NCBI GenBank assembly: GCA_035645555.1
Contig: DASQMI010000097.1
Span: 1 to 64,000, forward strand
Direction: 5' to 3'
Origin: Lysobacter_F sp035645555
GTDB taxonomy: Bacteria; Pseudomonadota; Gammaproteobacteria; Xanthomonadales; Xanthomonadaceae
Length of the DNA: 64,000 nucleotides
Numbering within the stretch: the stretch's first letter is position 1; every line of letters starts with the position of its first letter. The notes under the pieces are model-generated. The model was not told where the DNA came from, made no database searches, and saw only the letters and a list, made by a program, of their open reading frames with translations. This document shows positions 52,587 through 60,465 of the stretch, piece by piece. A program made the position numbers and the translations under genes.

Positions 52587-54098
52587 TCATGGCCCGGGGC
52601 CAGACTGCACGTTGGCCGGCTCGACTCGCTGCGCAATGTTGATGCCGCCCGGAAACCGCAACTCCAGGGTGGTGACGGCGTGGGTAGCGGGCGCGTATTC
52701 GCGGGCGACCAGGCGCATCCCGCTATCCGGTGACAGCAACTCGTCCTGGCTGGACGCTGCCAGAGCCCTGCGCCCGCGCCCTTGGCGTGACCACGTCAGG
52801 GCGCCGTCCGGGTGTCGTTCGACCTCGAAACGTTCGGTGGGGAAATCCCGCAGCTGGTACGTGCCCACGAAGCGGGTCGCGATTTCGTCCGTTACCGGGA
52901 CGGAGGAGGCGTGTTCCGAGGGCATGGGGTCGGGCCAGCCGTACTGGTCGGCAACCGCGCGGGCGATCTCGTAGGCGAGCGTCATGCCTTCGTCCGCGTT
53001 GGTCATGATGGTGGCGCCCTGGCAGGTGTCGGGAAACATCAGCCAAAGCGTCCGGTAACCGACCGGCGCGCCGGTATGACTGAACTTGCGGGGAGCGCCC
53101 TCGGGGGACAGTTCCACGCCCAAGCCCCACGCGCCGACTTGGCGCCGCATCATCTCGTTGGCGGTGTCGCGTGCCAGAAGAGCTCCGGGCTCGCCACGCA
53201 TCGACCGCACCAGCTCGATGCCGAAGCGCGCGAGGTCGGCCGGCGTCGACCAGAGTCCGGCCGCTGCCTGCTCGGGATACAGGCGCCAGCCGCCGGGGAT
53301 CGGTGTTCCATCGGCGAGCGTGCCGGTCGCCGCGTCCTCCGCCTGGGCCCCCGCCGACAGCGCTTGGTAGGTGCTGCGGTGCATGCCGGCAGGGCGCAGC
53401 ACGCGATCCCGCATCAGGTCCTGAAACGACGTGTGGCTCGCCTGCTCCATCAGCAACTGCGTCAGCACGAAGCCGCCGCCGGAGTAGCTCCAGGCTGCGC
53501 CCGGCACCGCAGTAAGGCGCACCGGGTCCGTGTTCGCAGGCGGCGCGCCATCGAGGATCTGCACCAGGCTTGGAAGCGGCGTACCGATCGGGTAGCCCTT
53601 GAACCCGGCCACGGTCAGGCCCGCACTGTGCGAAAGCAAGCGGCGCAGCGTCACCGAATCCCGGCCGAACGGTTCCGGCCGCGGCAGCGCCCATGTGCGC
53701 AGACGCTGCGACACGTCTTCATCCAGCGAGAGCGTGCCGTCTTCGACGAGCTTCAGTGCGCCCACCGACGCCACGACCTTGCTGACCGAGCCGGCCTGGA
53801 ACCGCGTGCCCGGGTGCACGGGCTTGCCATCTGGAGTGGCCTGTCCGAAGCCACGGACATCCACCACCTTGCAGCCTTCCACCACCGCGACGCCGACACC
53901 AGGCACGCCGTAATGCTTCATCCGGTCTTCGATCGTGAAGCGTTGGTCGCCCATGCCATCGAGAAGCACCTTCCGGCGCAGGTTCGAGGCGTACGCGGCT
54001 GTCGGGAGCTCACTCGCCGAGGCCGTTGCGGACATCCCAACGCCGAAAGTAAGGAGTGCTGCGGCGGAGCATGCGGCTAAGCGGACTTTGGAGGTCAT
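52587..54098 (-). CDS. Secreted serine hydrolase, class C beta-lactamase/EstB fold
   Basis: A 503-residue protein with signal peptide (LAACSAAALLTFGVGMSATASA) and a penicillin-binding-protein-like domain (~55-400). Motif 1 SVSK is in FQAGSVSKVVASVGALKL (Ser nucleophile), motif 2 YSG is in AAWSYSGGGFVLTQLL, and motif 3 HTG is in KFSHTGAPVGYRTLWL. The ~100-residue C-terminal part (ATRFVGTYQLRDFPTERFEVE) is a lipocalin-like domain common in these hydrolases. It may act on peptidoglycan peptides, esters or beta-lactams; which is unclear. Its codon use is less GC-biased than the core genes. It is convergent with the aceE remnant. Confidence 0.88.
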   Translation of the reverse strand: MTSKVRLAACSAAALLTFGVGMSATASASELPTAAYASNLRRKVLLDGMGDQRFTIEDRMKHYGVPGVGVAVVEGCKVVDVRGFGQATPDGKPVHPGTRFQAGSVSKVVASVGALKLVEDGTLSLDEDVSQRLRTWALPRPEPFGRDSVTLRRLLSHSAGLTVAGFKGYPIGTPLPSLVQILDGAPPANTDPVRLTAVPGAAWSYSGGGFVLTQLLMEQASHTSFQDLMRDRVLRPAGMHRSTYQALSAGAQAEDAATGTLADGTPIPGGWRLYPEQAAAGLWSTPADLARFGIELVRSMRGEPGALLARDTANEMMRRQVGAWGLGVELSPEGAPRKFSHTGAPVGYRTLWLMFPDTCQGATIMTNADEGMTLAYEIARAVADQYGWPDPMPSEHASSVPVTDEIATRFVGTYQLRDFPTERFEVERHPDGALTWSRQGRGRRALAASSQDELLSPDSGMRLVAREYAPATHAVTTLELRFPGGINIAQRVEPANVQSGPGP

Positions 54099-54145
54099 GA
54101 TCGGGGCGTCATCTAGGTGTTGGTCGGCGGGCATGGCGGGTCTGA

Positions 54146-54700
54146 CTACAGCCGCCCAGGGCGCGGCAGTTCGTAGGTGTCGTCGGCGAGCCGCGAGACT
54201 TCGGATTGACCCGCGAATGCATCGATCACGACAAACCCCAAGCGGGCGAGCAAGCGTTTGCTGGGAATGTTCCGGGGATCGACCACCGCGCGAATGCTCT
54301 GGCATTGCGTGCGGGCGAACATCTCGCTGATTACGAGCCGCAGGGCTTCCGTCGTGAGCCCCTGTCGCTGGTATGGCACGGCACACGAATAGCCGATCTG
54401 CGCGCTCGAGCCGTCCGGGCTGACATACAGGCCAATGTCGCCGATGAGCCGATCGTCGTCGACACAGGCAATCCCGAGTTGGACCCAGGTGCCGAGACGC
54501 GGCCCCTCGACATCGGCCATGGCGTCGATGAACGCACACGCTTCCTGCTCGCCCATCGGCGACCAGCCCTGGTAGCGGGCCACCTCGGGATCCGAGCGGT
54601 AGCTGCGGAACGCGTCCATGTCGTTCGGTCGCAGGGCACGGACCCTGATGCGTACCCCCACGAGCGGGAGAGGCCACGCCGGAAGGTTGGTGCAATCCAT
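54146..54700 (-). CDS. GNAT family N-acetyltransferase (RimJ/RimL-like)
   Basis: A 184-residue acetyltransferase. IRVRALRPNDMDAFRSYRSD at the N-terminus, IGYSCAVPYQRQGLTTEALR (acetyl-CoA-binding R/QxxGxG/A type) and RAVVDPRNIPSKRLLARLGF match RimJ/RimL and aminoglycoside-type GNATs. ATG 54700 has an AAGGTG ribosome site. It lies 47 bp upstream of the serine hydrolase on the same strand and 68 bp downstream of the alpha/beta hydrolase, so a cluster of small enzyme genes is likely. Substrate unknown. Confidence 0.85.
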   Translation of the reverse strand: MDCTNLPAWPLPLVGVRIRVRALRPNDMDAFRSYRSDPEVARYQGWSPMGEQEACAFIDAMADVEGPRLGTWVQLGIACVDDDRLIGDIGLYVSPDGSSAQIGYSCAVPYQRQGLTTEALRLVISEMFARTQCQSIRAVVDPRNIPSKRLLARLGFVVIDAFAGQSEVSRLADDTYELPRPGRL

Positions 54701-54768
54701 CAGCAAGCACCTTCGCGGCGAGACCGGGACCCGAGCGAGCCGCAGCAATCGATCATTGAGACGGCACG

Positions 54769-55788
54769 TCAGTTGGCTGCGGCCGCCAAATGGTGATTGA
54801 AGAAGCGGATGACTTTCGCGTTCATCGACGCATGCGCTGCCGCCCGGTCGAAGCCCGCAGGATCGCTGCAGGGGCCAGGCGGCTTGAGCAGCCCGCACGG
54901 TGCAAGAAAAGACAGGTGGGCAGCGCCCTGGACCACGTGCCCCTCTGCACGGCTGCCGAGGCCCTCCAGCACGACCTTGGTGTTGGTCGCGAACGGCACG
55001 CTATCGTCCAGAGTGCCGCTCCACACCTGCACCGGAATTCCGACGTTGGCGAGGCCGCCATTTGCGAACGTAAACCCCAAGCCTGGAGCAGCGACCACGG
55101 CGGCGCGCACACGTTCGTCGGCGCCGAAGGTTCCAGCGCCGCTGGCCGTGCGGAGCAGTGGCGACTTCACATGCGCGAGGACTTTGCAGATGAACTCGGG
55201 CGTTCGCGCGCAATGCGCGGGGATGATGCCCATGTTCGGTACGCCCCCAGCCAGGGTGAGGACGGTGAAGCCGCCGGCCGACAGGCCGTACGCTCCGACG
55301 CGGCGTCCATCGACGTGTGCCGCACCGGCCCATGTCTTGAGGACATAGTCCAGAGTCGCACGCATTTGCCCTGCTCGCTGGCTGAAGAGTTCCGGGGAGC
55401 TCTGGCGGCTCGGGTCGGCGTAATTGTCGCCAGCGTGGGTTGGCGCAGCGACGACGTAACCGGCGCTTGCCAGATCCATTGCCAGATCTAGGTGGCTCTC
55501 CGCGCTGCCGCCGTTGCCGTGGGAAATCAGCACCACCGGAAGGTTCTTGCCGTTCACCGGCGCGTCCCTGGCGACGTTGAGCAGGCTGCCGCCGATGAAC
55601 GTCGTCGGTCGCGGCGTGCCGGAGGTCGGATACCACAGCGCCGCGGCGATCGGCCCACTGGGACTGACCACGCGGACCACCTGGAACCCCACCGGGTTTT
55701 CAGTGCGGTAGGCCGTGCTCACCGCATAGGCGGCGAGCGCTACGACCAGGATCGCCGTTACCGCTGCAATTCGCTTTACCCATTTCAT
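54769..55788 (-). CDS. Secreted alpha/beta hydrolase (dienelactone hydrolase/PAF-acetylhydrolase-like)
   Basis: A 339-residue protein with an N-terminal signal or anchor (IAAVTAILVVALAAYAVS). VVLISHGNGGSAESHL, then nucleophile GAYGLSAGGFTVLTL, VWSGTLDDSVPF (Asp) and VQGAAHLSFLAPCG (His) form a complete catalytic triad. The protein resembles DLH and platelet-activating factor acetylhydrolase-like enzymes. Several Cys residues near the C-terminus may form a disulfide in the periplasm. The ATG has a GGAG site. Substrate unknown. Confidence 0.85.
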   Translation of the reverse strand: MKWVKRIAAVTAILVVALAAYAVSTAYRTENPVGFQVVRVVSPSGPIAAALWYPTSGTPRPTTFIGGSLLNVARDAPVNGKNLPVVLISHGNGGSAESHLDLAMDLASAGYVVAAPTHAGDNYADPSRQSSPELFSQRAGQMRATLDYVLKTWAGAAHVDGRRVGAYGLSAGGFTVLTLAGGVPNMGIIPAHCARTPEFICKVLAHVKSPLLRTASGAGTFGADERVRAAVVAAPGLGFTFANGGLANVGIPVQVWSGTLDDSVPFATNTKVVLEGLGSRAEGHVVQGAAHLSFLAPCGLLKPPGPCSDPAGFDRAAAHASMNAKVIRFFNHHLAAAAN

Positions 55789-55964
55789 GGTGGTCTCCAC
55801 AGTGCTGCAGCGCTTCGGAGTTGATCGCTGCCGGGTTGATCGCGTTCGGCGCTCTGGGCCGGTTGAGGTCGACAAGTGCGGAAGCCGGCGTGCTACGCCT
55901 TTGTTGGAAGACTCGTCCGTGACGTGGAACTCCATCAGGATCGAAACCGCTATTGCAGGGCGGC

Positions 55965-57458
55965 CTAGAAGCGGTAGGTCGCCGACAGGTAGCTGTACGT
56001 GCCCGAGGCATACCCGGCACGTTCCAGGACCTCGCCGGGCTGGAGGTGCTCGACGTTGGCGGACAGCGTGAGCGTCCTTGAGACAGACCAGCTTCCTGCG
56101 AGGCGAGCAAGGCGACCGATGTGCCGACCCCCCACGTCCTGCGTTCCGGCATACGGGCGCAGGCCACCCGCATACACGGCGTCGTGGTGGTCCAGGCGCT
56201 GAGCGTACCCGTACTCGAGGGACAGCGTGCTACGCGGGGTCGGCGCCACGGTGATGCCCGGTGCGACCATCAGGAGGTTGCTCAGGGCCAGGAACTGTCC
56301 CTCGCCGAGGTAATTCGAGCTCGCGTAGAGCGGGTTGAAGCCCCTTACGACGCCTTCTCCGTATGCGCCCCCGCCGGAAGCGATGTCAATGCGAGCGGTG
56401 AGGCGGGGCTTCCAGCCGGATTCCGTCAACGCAATGCTCTGGACGGCAAAGACACCCCAGGCATCGATTGGACGGTCTCCGACCGTGCGTCCGCTCTGGC
56501 GCACAGCCGTCCAGTCGAAGCGCGCGTTGCCAAGACGCCCCCACAGGCGTGCACCGACCGTGTCCCGATCGTCCAAGCCGGTGCGGCCCGCCACCCGGTA
56601 GGTGGCGTTCTCGCTGTGGATCCAGAACGGTTCGAGATAGGTGTTCGGGCCTTCGCCGGAGGACACGATGAAGCTCGCATTGATGCCACGCAGTTTTTCG
56701 CCGTGATTGACCTCTTCGTCGAACCCGCCGCGGCCCAAGCGGGTCGCGCGCAGGTCGAAAGCACCGAAGCGGTAGCGCGCTCCATGGACGTACAGTCGCA
56801 CGCCATTCCAGGTCCGATGCAGGTTGGGGCCATCGCTAAGGCTGATCAGCTGGCGAGGCCCGTCGGAGAACTCCTGACGTCCGACCATGGCACCCACGAG
56901 CGTTGAGCCCACGTGGCCACGCACATCGGCGAAGAGCTGCTGCAGCGAAGCGGTGTTGCGGAAGTTGGCGCCCGCGGTTGCCGGATGGCCCTCGACTCGG
57001 CCGGTTCCGACTTCGCCGAAGAAGCGCAGGTACCGGTTGATCCTCAGGTCTGCGCCGATGACCGCGCGCAGCTGGGTCTGCGCGAAGTCATTGCCACGCG
57101 CGAGGTGCGCGTTGTCCGATGCCACGCGTCGCAGCCGGAGCTCGGAGCTCAGGGTTAGCTCCGCGGTCTCGCCCAGGCCAACCGCCTTCAGTGGAGGCGC
57201 CGAGCCAGCCGCCGCCATGCCCGACCAGTCCTCAGCCCAGCGGCTGGCCATCAGCCCATTGCCGAGTTCCGGGCCCCAGCCGGCCGCCATCAGCGGATAC
57301 GGATCGGCGGGGACCGGCTTCGTGGCGCCGGCTTGGGCCGTGCCCAGGCACTTGCCATGCGCCGGCTTGGACCCGGCGACCTCGTCCGCAAACGCGGTTG
57401 CAGAAGTAAGCGCTGCCAGCAGGGGGGCGGCGAGTACGTGGAACATGCGCGTGTGCAC
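55965..57458 (-). CDS. AlgE-type outer-membrane porin (alginate export family)
   Basis: A ~497-residue protein ending in the outer-membrane signature SGTYSYLSATYRF (terminal Phe). The region RLRRVASDNAHLARGNDFAQTQLRAVIGADLRINRYLRFFGEVGTG, GAMVGRQEFSDGPRQLISLSDGPNLHRTWNGVRLY and FDLRATRLG are typical of the alginate_exp/AlgE group of 18-strand barrels. GTG 57458 gives a better charged signal peptide (HTRMFHVLAAPLLAALTSATAFA-type) than the ATG at 57446, and begins 8 bp after the DHA2 gene. Alginate transport is only a family name; here it likely passes the cargo of the neighbouring efflux pump or another small molecule. Confidence 0.85.
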   Translation of the reverse strand: MHTRMFHVLAAPLLAALTSATAFADEVAGSKPAHGKCLGTAQAGATKPVPADPYPLMAAGWGPELGNGLMASRWAEDWSGMAAAGSAPPLKAVGLGETAELTLSSELRLRRVASDNAHLARGNDFAQTQLRAVIGADLRINRYLRFFGEVGTGRVEGHPATAGANFRNTASLQQLFADVRGHVGSTLVGAMVGRQEFSDGPRQLISLSDGPNLHRTWNGVRLYVHGARYRFGAFDLRATRLGRGGFDEEVNHGEKLRGINASFIVSSGEGPNTYLEPFWIHSENATYRVAGRTGLDDRDTVGARLWGRLGNARFDWTAVRQSGRTVGDRPIDAWGVFAVQSIALTESGWKPRLTARIDIASGGGAYGEGVVRGFNPLYASSNYLGEGQFLALSNLLMVAPGITVAPTPRSTLSLEYGYAQRLDHHDAVYAGGLRPYAGTQDVGGRHIGRLARLAGSWSVSRTLTLSANVEHLQPGEVLERAGYASGTYSYLSATYRF

Positions 57459-57466
57459 GGTCGTTC

Positions 57467-58867
57467 TCAGGCGGAGGGATGAGGAGACGCGGACTTGGCA
57501 ACGCCAATCGCAAGCACGAGCGCCATGCCGGTCAGGAGTGCCGCCACCGCGAATGCGGTATGCGTGCCGGACGCAATCGCGGCGACATCGGCGCGGGCGA
57601 TGTCCAGCGCCCCGGTGCCTGCGGCGAAGATCGCGCCCATGGCGGACGCGCCGGTGATCAGTCCGAGGTTGCGCGACAGGTTGAGCAGGCCCGACACGAC
57701 ACCACGCTGGCTCGCGTCGATCCCGGTCACAACCGCGGTGTTGTTGGCGGCTTGAAAGATGGCGAACCCGCCGGTCGTCGCGACGAGCGGCAACAGGTAG
57801 CCAATGACGCCGGAGGCGACAGGCAGCGCTGCAAGCGCGACGCAGCCCACCGTCATGGACACCAGGCCCGCGATCATCACGCAGCGTGCGCCATAGCGGT
57901 CGACGCCACGGCCTGCGGGCACGCCCACGAGCGCTGCGACCAGGGGACCCATCGTCATGACGAGGCCGACCGCGGCCGGGTTCAGGCCAAGCGCGCCTGA
58001 CAGGTAAAACGGGCCGACCACGAGCGTGGTCATCGCCACGGTGGTGACCAGCCCGCTCAGGATGAAACCCGCGCCGACGGTTCGTTCGAGGAACAGCGCC
58101 GGACGCACCAGCGGCGCGTAAACCCGGGACTCGACGACGACGAACAGGCCGGCGCCGGAAAGCGCGACGCACAGCAGCATGACGTTGATAGCGCCGAAGG
58201 ACCCGCGGTTGAGCGTCATGGCCAGCGCATAGGCCGCGAGCGTCAGTGCCAGCAGAGCCGACCCCAGCACATCGAAGGAGGGGCGGCTGCCGCGTGGCGG
58301 ATCCGGTGGCAGGAACCGGTGCGCCAGGACCAAGGTCAGCAGGCCCAGCGGGACGTTCACCAGGAAGATGGACGGCCAGCCGAGCGATGCGATCAGCCCG
58401 CCACCAAGAGACGGGCCGAGCGCGGTTCCGACTGCCGACATCGTTCCGAGGAAACCCATCGCACGGCCGGCGCGTGCCTTCGGAACCGAATCTCCCACCA
58501 GCGCCATCGCCAGCGCCGTCATGACCGCGGCACCGAAGCCTTGGGCTGCTCGTGAGGCGATGAGCATCCACAGTTCCGAAGACACGCCACTCGCGAGCGA
58601 AGCGAGGGTGAACAGGGCGATGCCGGCCATCATCAGGCGGCGGCGTCCGAAGAGATCACCCAGTCGGCCGACGCTGACCACGAGGGTGGTCACCGCCAGC
58701 AGGTAGGCCAGCACGATCCACTGCACCGCATTGAACGAGGTGTCGAATGCCGTGACGAACGTCGGCAGCGCGACGTTCGCGATGCTGGTCCCCAACGAGG
58801 ACAGCAGCATCGCCGAAGCCAGGCAGGCCAGCGCCCAGGAGCTGGCTGCTGGCATTGCGGTGGCCAT
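57467..58867 (-). CDS. DHA2 family (14-helix) MFS efflux pump
   Basis: A 466-residue inner-membrane transporter with about 14 hydrophobic segments. Motif A-like LGRLGDLFGRRRLMMAG-type (GRLGDLFGRRRLMM) and motif C-like ALGPSLGGGLIASLGWPSIF identify the EmrB/QacA drug:H+ antiporter group. It probably exports a toxic small molecule. The porin gene follows with an 8-bp gap, and a LysR regulator is divergent, suggesting a regulated two-membrane export unit. I chose ATG 58867; a TTG at 58912 and GTG choices extend it, and none has a clear ribosome site. Confidence 0.88.
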   Translation of the reverse strand: MATAMPAASSWALACLASAMLLSSLGTSIANVALPTFVTAFDTSFNAVQWIVLAYLLAVTTLVVSVGRLGDLFGRRRLMMAGIALFTLASLASGVSSELWMLIASRAAQGFGAAVMTALAMALVGDSVPKARAGRAMGFLGTMSAVGTALGPSLGGGLIASLGWPSIFLVNVPLGLLTLVLAHRFLPPDPPRGSRPSFDVLGSALLALTLAAYALAMTLNRGSFGAINVMLLCVALSGAGLFVVVESRVYAPLVRPALFLERTVGAGFILSGLVTTVAMTTLVVGPFYLSGALGLNPAAVGLVMTMGPLVAALVGVPAGRGVDRYGARCVMIAGLVSMTVGCVALAALPVASGVIGYLLPLVATTGGFAIFQAANNTAVVTGIDASQRGVVSGLLNLSRNLGLITGASAMGAIFAAGTGALDIARADVAAIASGTHTAFAVAALLTGMALVLAIGVAKSASPHPSA

Positions 58868-59042
58868 GGGAGTCGGGTGACCGGGACGGGACACGGAAGT
58901 GCTCTGCGCCAAGTGCGCTGCGCAAAGGGCAGCGGGACCGAGGCGAGCCTAGAAGTGCGCGCTAGATGGCGGAAGGCGCGCGGATCGCAAAGTATTCGTG
59001 CACGAGACGCCATGTCTGGCGGATTCGTGGTACTTGTGCGCC

Positions 59043-59942
59043 GTGGCGACACCCGACCTCAACCTGCTTGTGACCTTGGACGTCCTGCTGAGCGAGGGCA
59101 GCGTCGTACGCGCCGCGAAGCGTCTTCAGCTCAGCGCCTCGGCAATGAGCCGGGCGCTCGCGCGGCTGCGCGATGTGACCGGCGATCCGTTGCTCGTACG
59201 CGCGGGCCGTGGCCTGGTTCCAACGCCCCGCGCGCTCGAGCTGCGCGAGCGGGTCCGTCAGGTCGTGGACGATGCAGAGGCGGTGTTGCGTCCAGCGATG
59301 AAGCTCGATCTCGCCTCGCTCTCACGAACCTTCACCTTCCGCAGCAGCGAGGGCTTCGTCGAGACATTCGGGCCGGACCTGCTGGTGCGGATTGCGGCGG
59401 AAGCGCCGAACGTTCGCTTGTGCTTCGTGCCCAAGCTGGACAAGGACAGCACGCTCCTGCGCGATGGAATCGTGGACTTGGAGACGGGCGTGACCAGCAA
59501 GTTGATGGGGCCCGAGATCCGTACGCAGGGACTGTTCCGCGACCGGTTCGTCGGTGTGGTGCGCAAGGGTCATCCGCTCACGCGGGGGAAAGTCACGCCG
59601 GAGCGATATGCCGCTGGCGCGCATGTTCTTGTGTCGCGACGCGGACTCGAGATGGGGCCGGTAGATCAGGCGCTCGAGCAGCGCGGCCTGGCTCGCCACG
59701 TTGCGGTTACCGTGGGCGGGTTCGGCCCGGCCATCGCTCTCGCCGGAGAGTCCGACATGATTGCCACCGTGCCCGAAAAACACACGCGGGCCCTGTGGCG
59801 CAATCTGCACCATTTCGCACTTCCACTGCCGGTCCCCGAGTTCACCATCTCGCTGTTCTGGCATCCGCGCCTTGAGGCAGATCCGGCCCATCGCTGGCTG
59901 CGGTCCATCGTCGCGGCGGTGTGTCGCGAGGCCACGAAATAA
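59043..59942 (+). CDS. LysR-type transcriptional regulator
   Basis: A 299-residue regulator with the LysR helix-turn-helix at the N-terminus (PDLNLLVTLDVLLSEGSVVRAAKRLQLSASAMSRALARLRD) and an effector domain (GFVETFGPDLLVRIAAEAPN, RFVGVVRKGHPLTRG). GTG 59043 is the start that directly precedes the DNA-binding domain; a GTG at 58998 is in frame but adds an unrelated leader. It is divergent from the MFS-porin pair across 175 bp and likely controls it. Confidence 0.9.
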   Translation: MATPDLNLLVTLDVLLSEGSVVRAAKRLQLSASAMSRALARLRDVTGDPLLVRAGRGLVPTPRALELRERVRQVVDDAEAVLRPAMKLDLASLSRTFTFRSSEGFVETFGPDLLVRIAAEAPNVRLCFVPKLDKDSTLLRDGIVDLETGVTSKLMGPEIRTQGLFRDRFVGVVRKGHPLTRGKVTPERYAAGAHVLVSRRGLEMGPVDQALEQRGLARHVAVTVGGFGPAIALAGESDMIATVPEKHTRALWRNLHHFALPLPVPEFTISLFWHPRLEADPAHRWLRSIVAAVCREATK

Positions 59943-59968
59943 GCGCGAACACCGCTGCTGGCGCGGCC

Positions 59969-60295
59969 TTACTCGCAGCCGATGCCGTCGTCGTCGCGAT
60001 CCAGATGCGGGGCATAGCCGGGCTCGCCGCGCCGCACGGGCGCGGCACCGGCGGCGCGGGCCGCGCTGCAGTTGGGGTAATAGACGTCGCCGTCGTCGGC
60101 GCTTCCGCGCGCGTTGGCGCGTGCCGGGGCGAGGCGGGCGGCGGAGGACGCTCCGGGGCCGCGGTGGCAGTGGTAACCGCCGTTTTTGCGGTCGTTGTGG
60201 CAGCCCTCGGCGTTCAGCCCGCCGCCGTGCGCGCCGGCGGATGAGGACCACAGCAGGAACGCGGCCGAAGCCGCCATGCGCCAATCCTTCGGCAT
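59969..60295 (-). CDS. Secreted excalibur-domain protein
   Basis: A 108-residue protein with a signal peptide (WRMAASAAFLLWSSSAGA), a YHYH-like His-rich part (GGGLNAEGCHNDRKNGGYHCHRG) and a C-terminal excalibur calcium-binding domain (YYPNCSAARAAGAAPVRRGE and LDRDDDGIGCE). The Asp-rich loop is the presumed Ca2+ site, and Cys residues pair around it. Proteins of this type are often attached to secreted nucleases or occur alone; function unknown. It is convergent with the LysR gene. Confidence 0.85.
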   Translation of the reverse strand: MPKDWRMAASAAFLLWSSSAGAHGGGLNAEGCHNDRKNGGYHCHRGPGASSAARLAPARANARGSADDGDVYYPNCSAARAAGAAPVRRGEPGYAPHLDRDDDGIGCE

Positions 60296-60465
60296 CGGAC
60301 GCCCCTTTCGTCCGTGGAATGGGGCGACGCTAGCACCGGGTGGCGACGGCGCACGTGCCGTCCGTCGCGTGCGAGCCTGAATAGGGCGTAGCGGCGGCTG
60401 CAGAAATCCCGCAAGCGGCCGATGACGGTGCATACGCGCCCTTTCGCGCGCCTCCTGCCCCCCTG

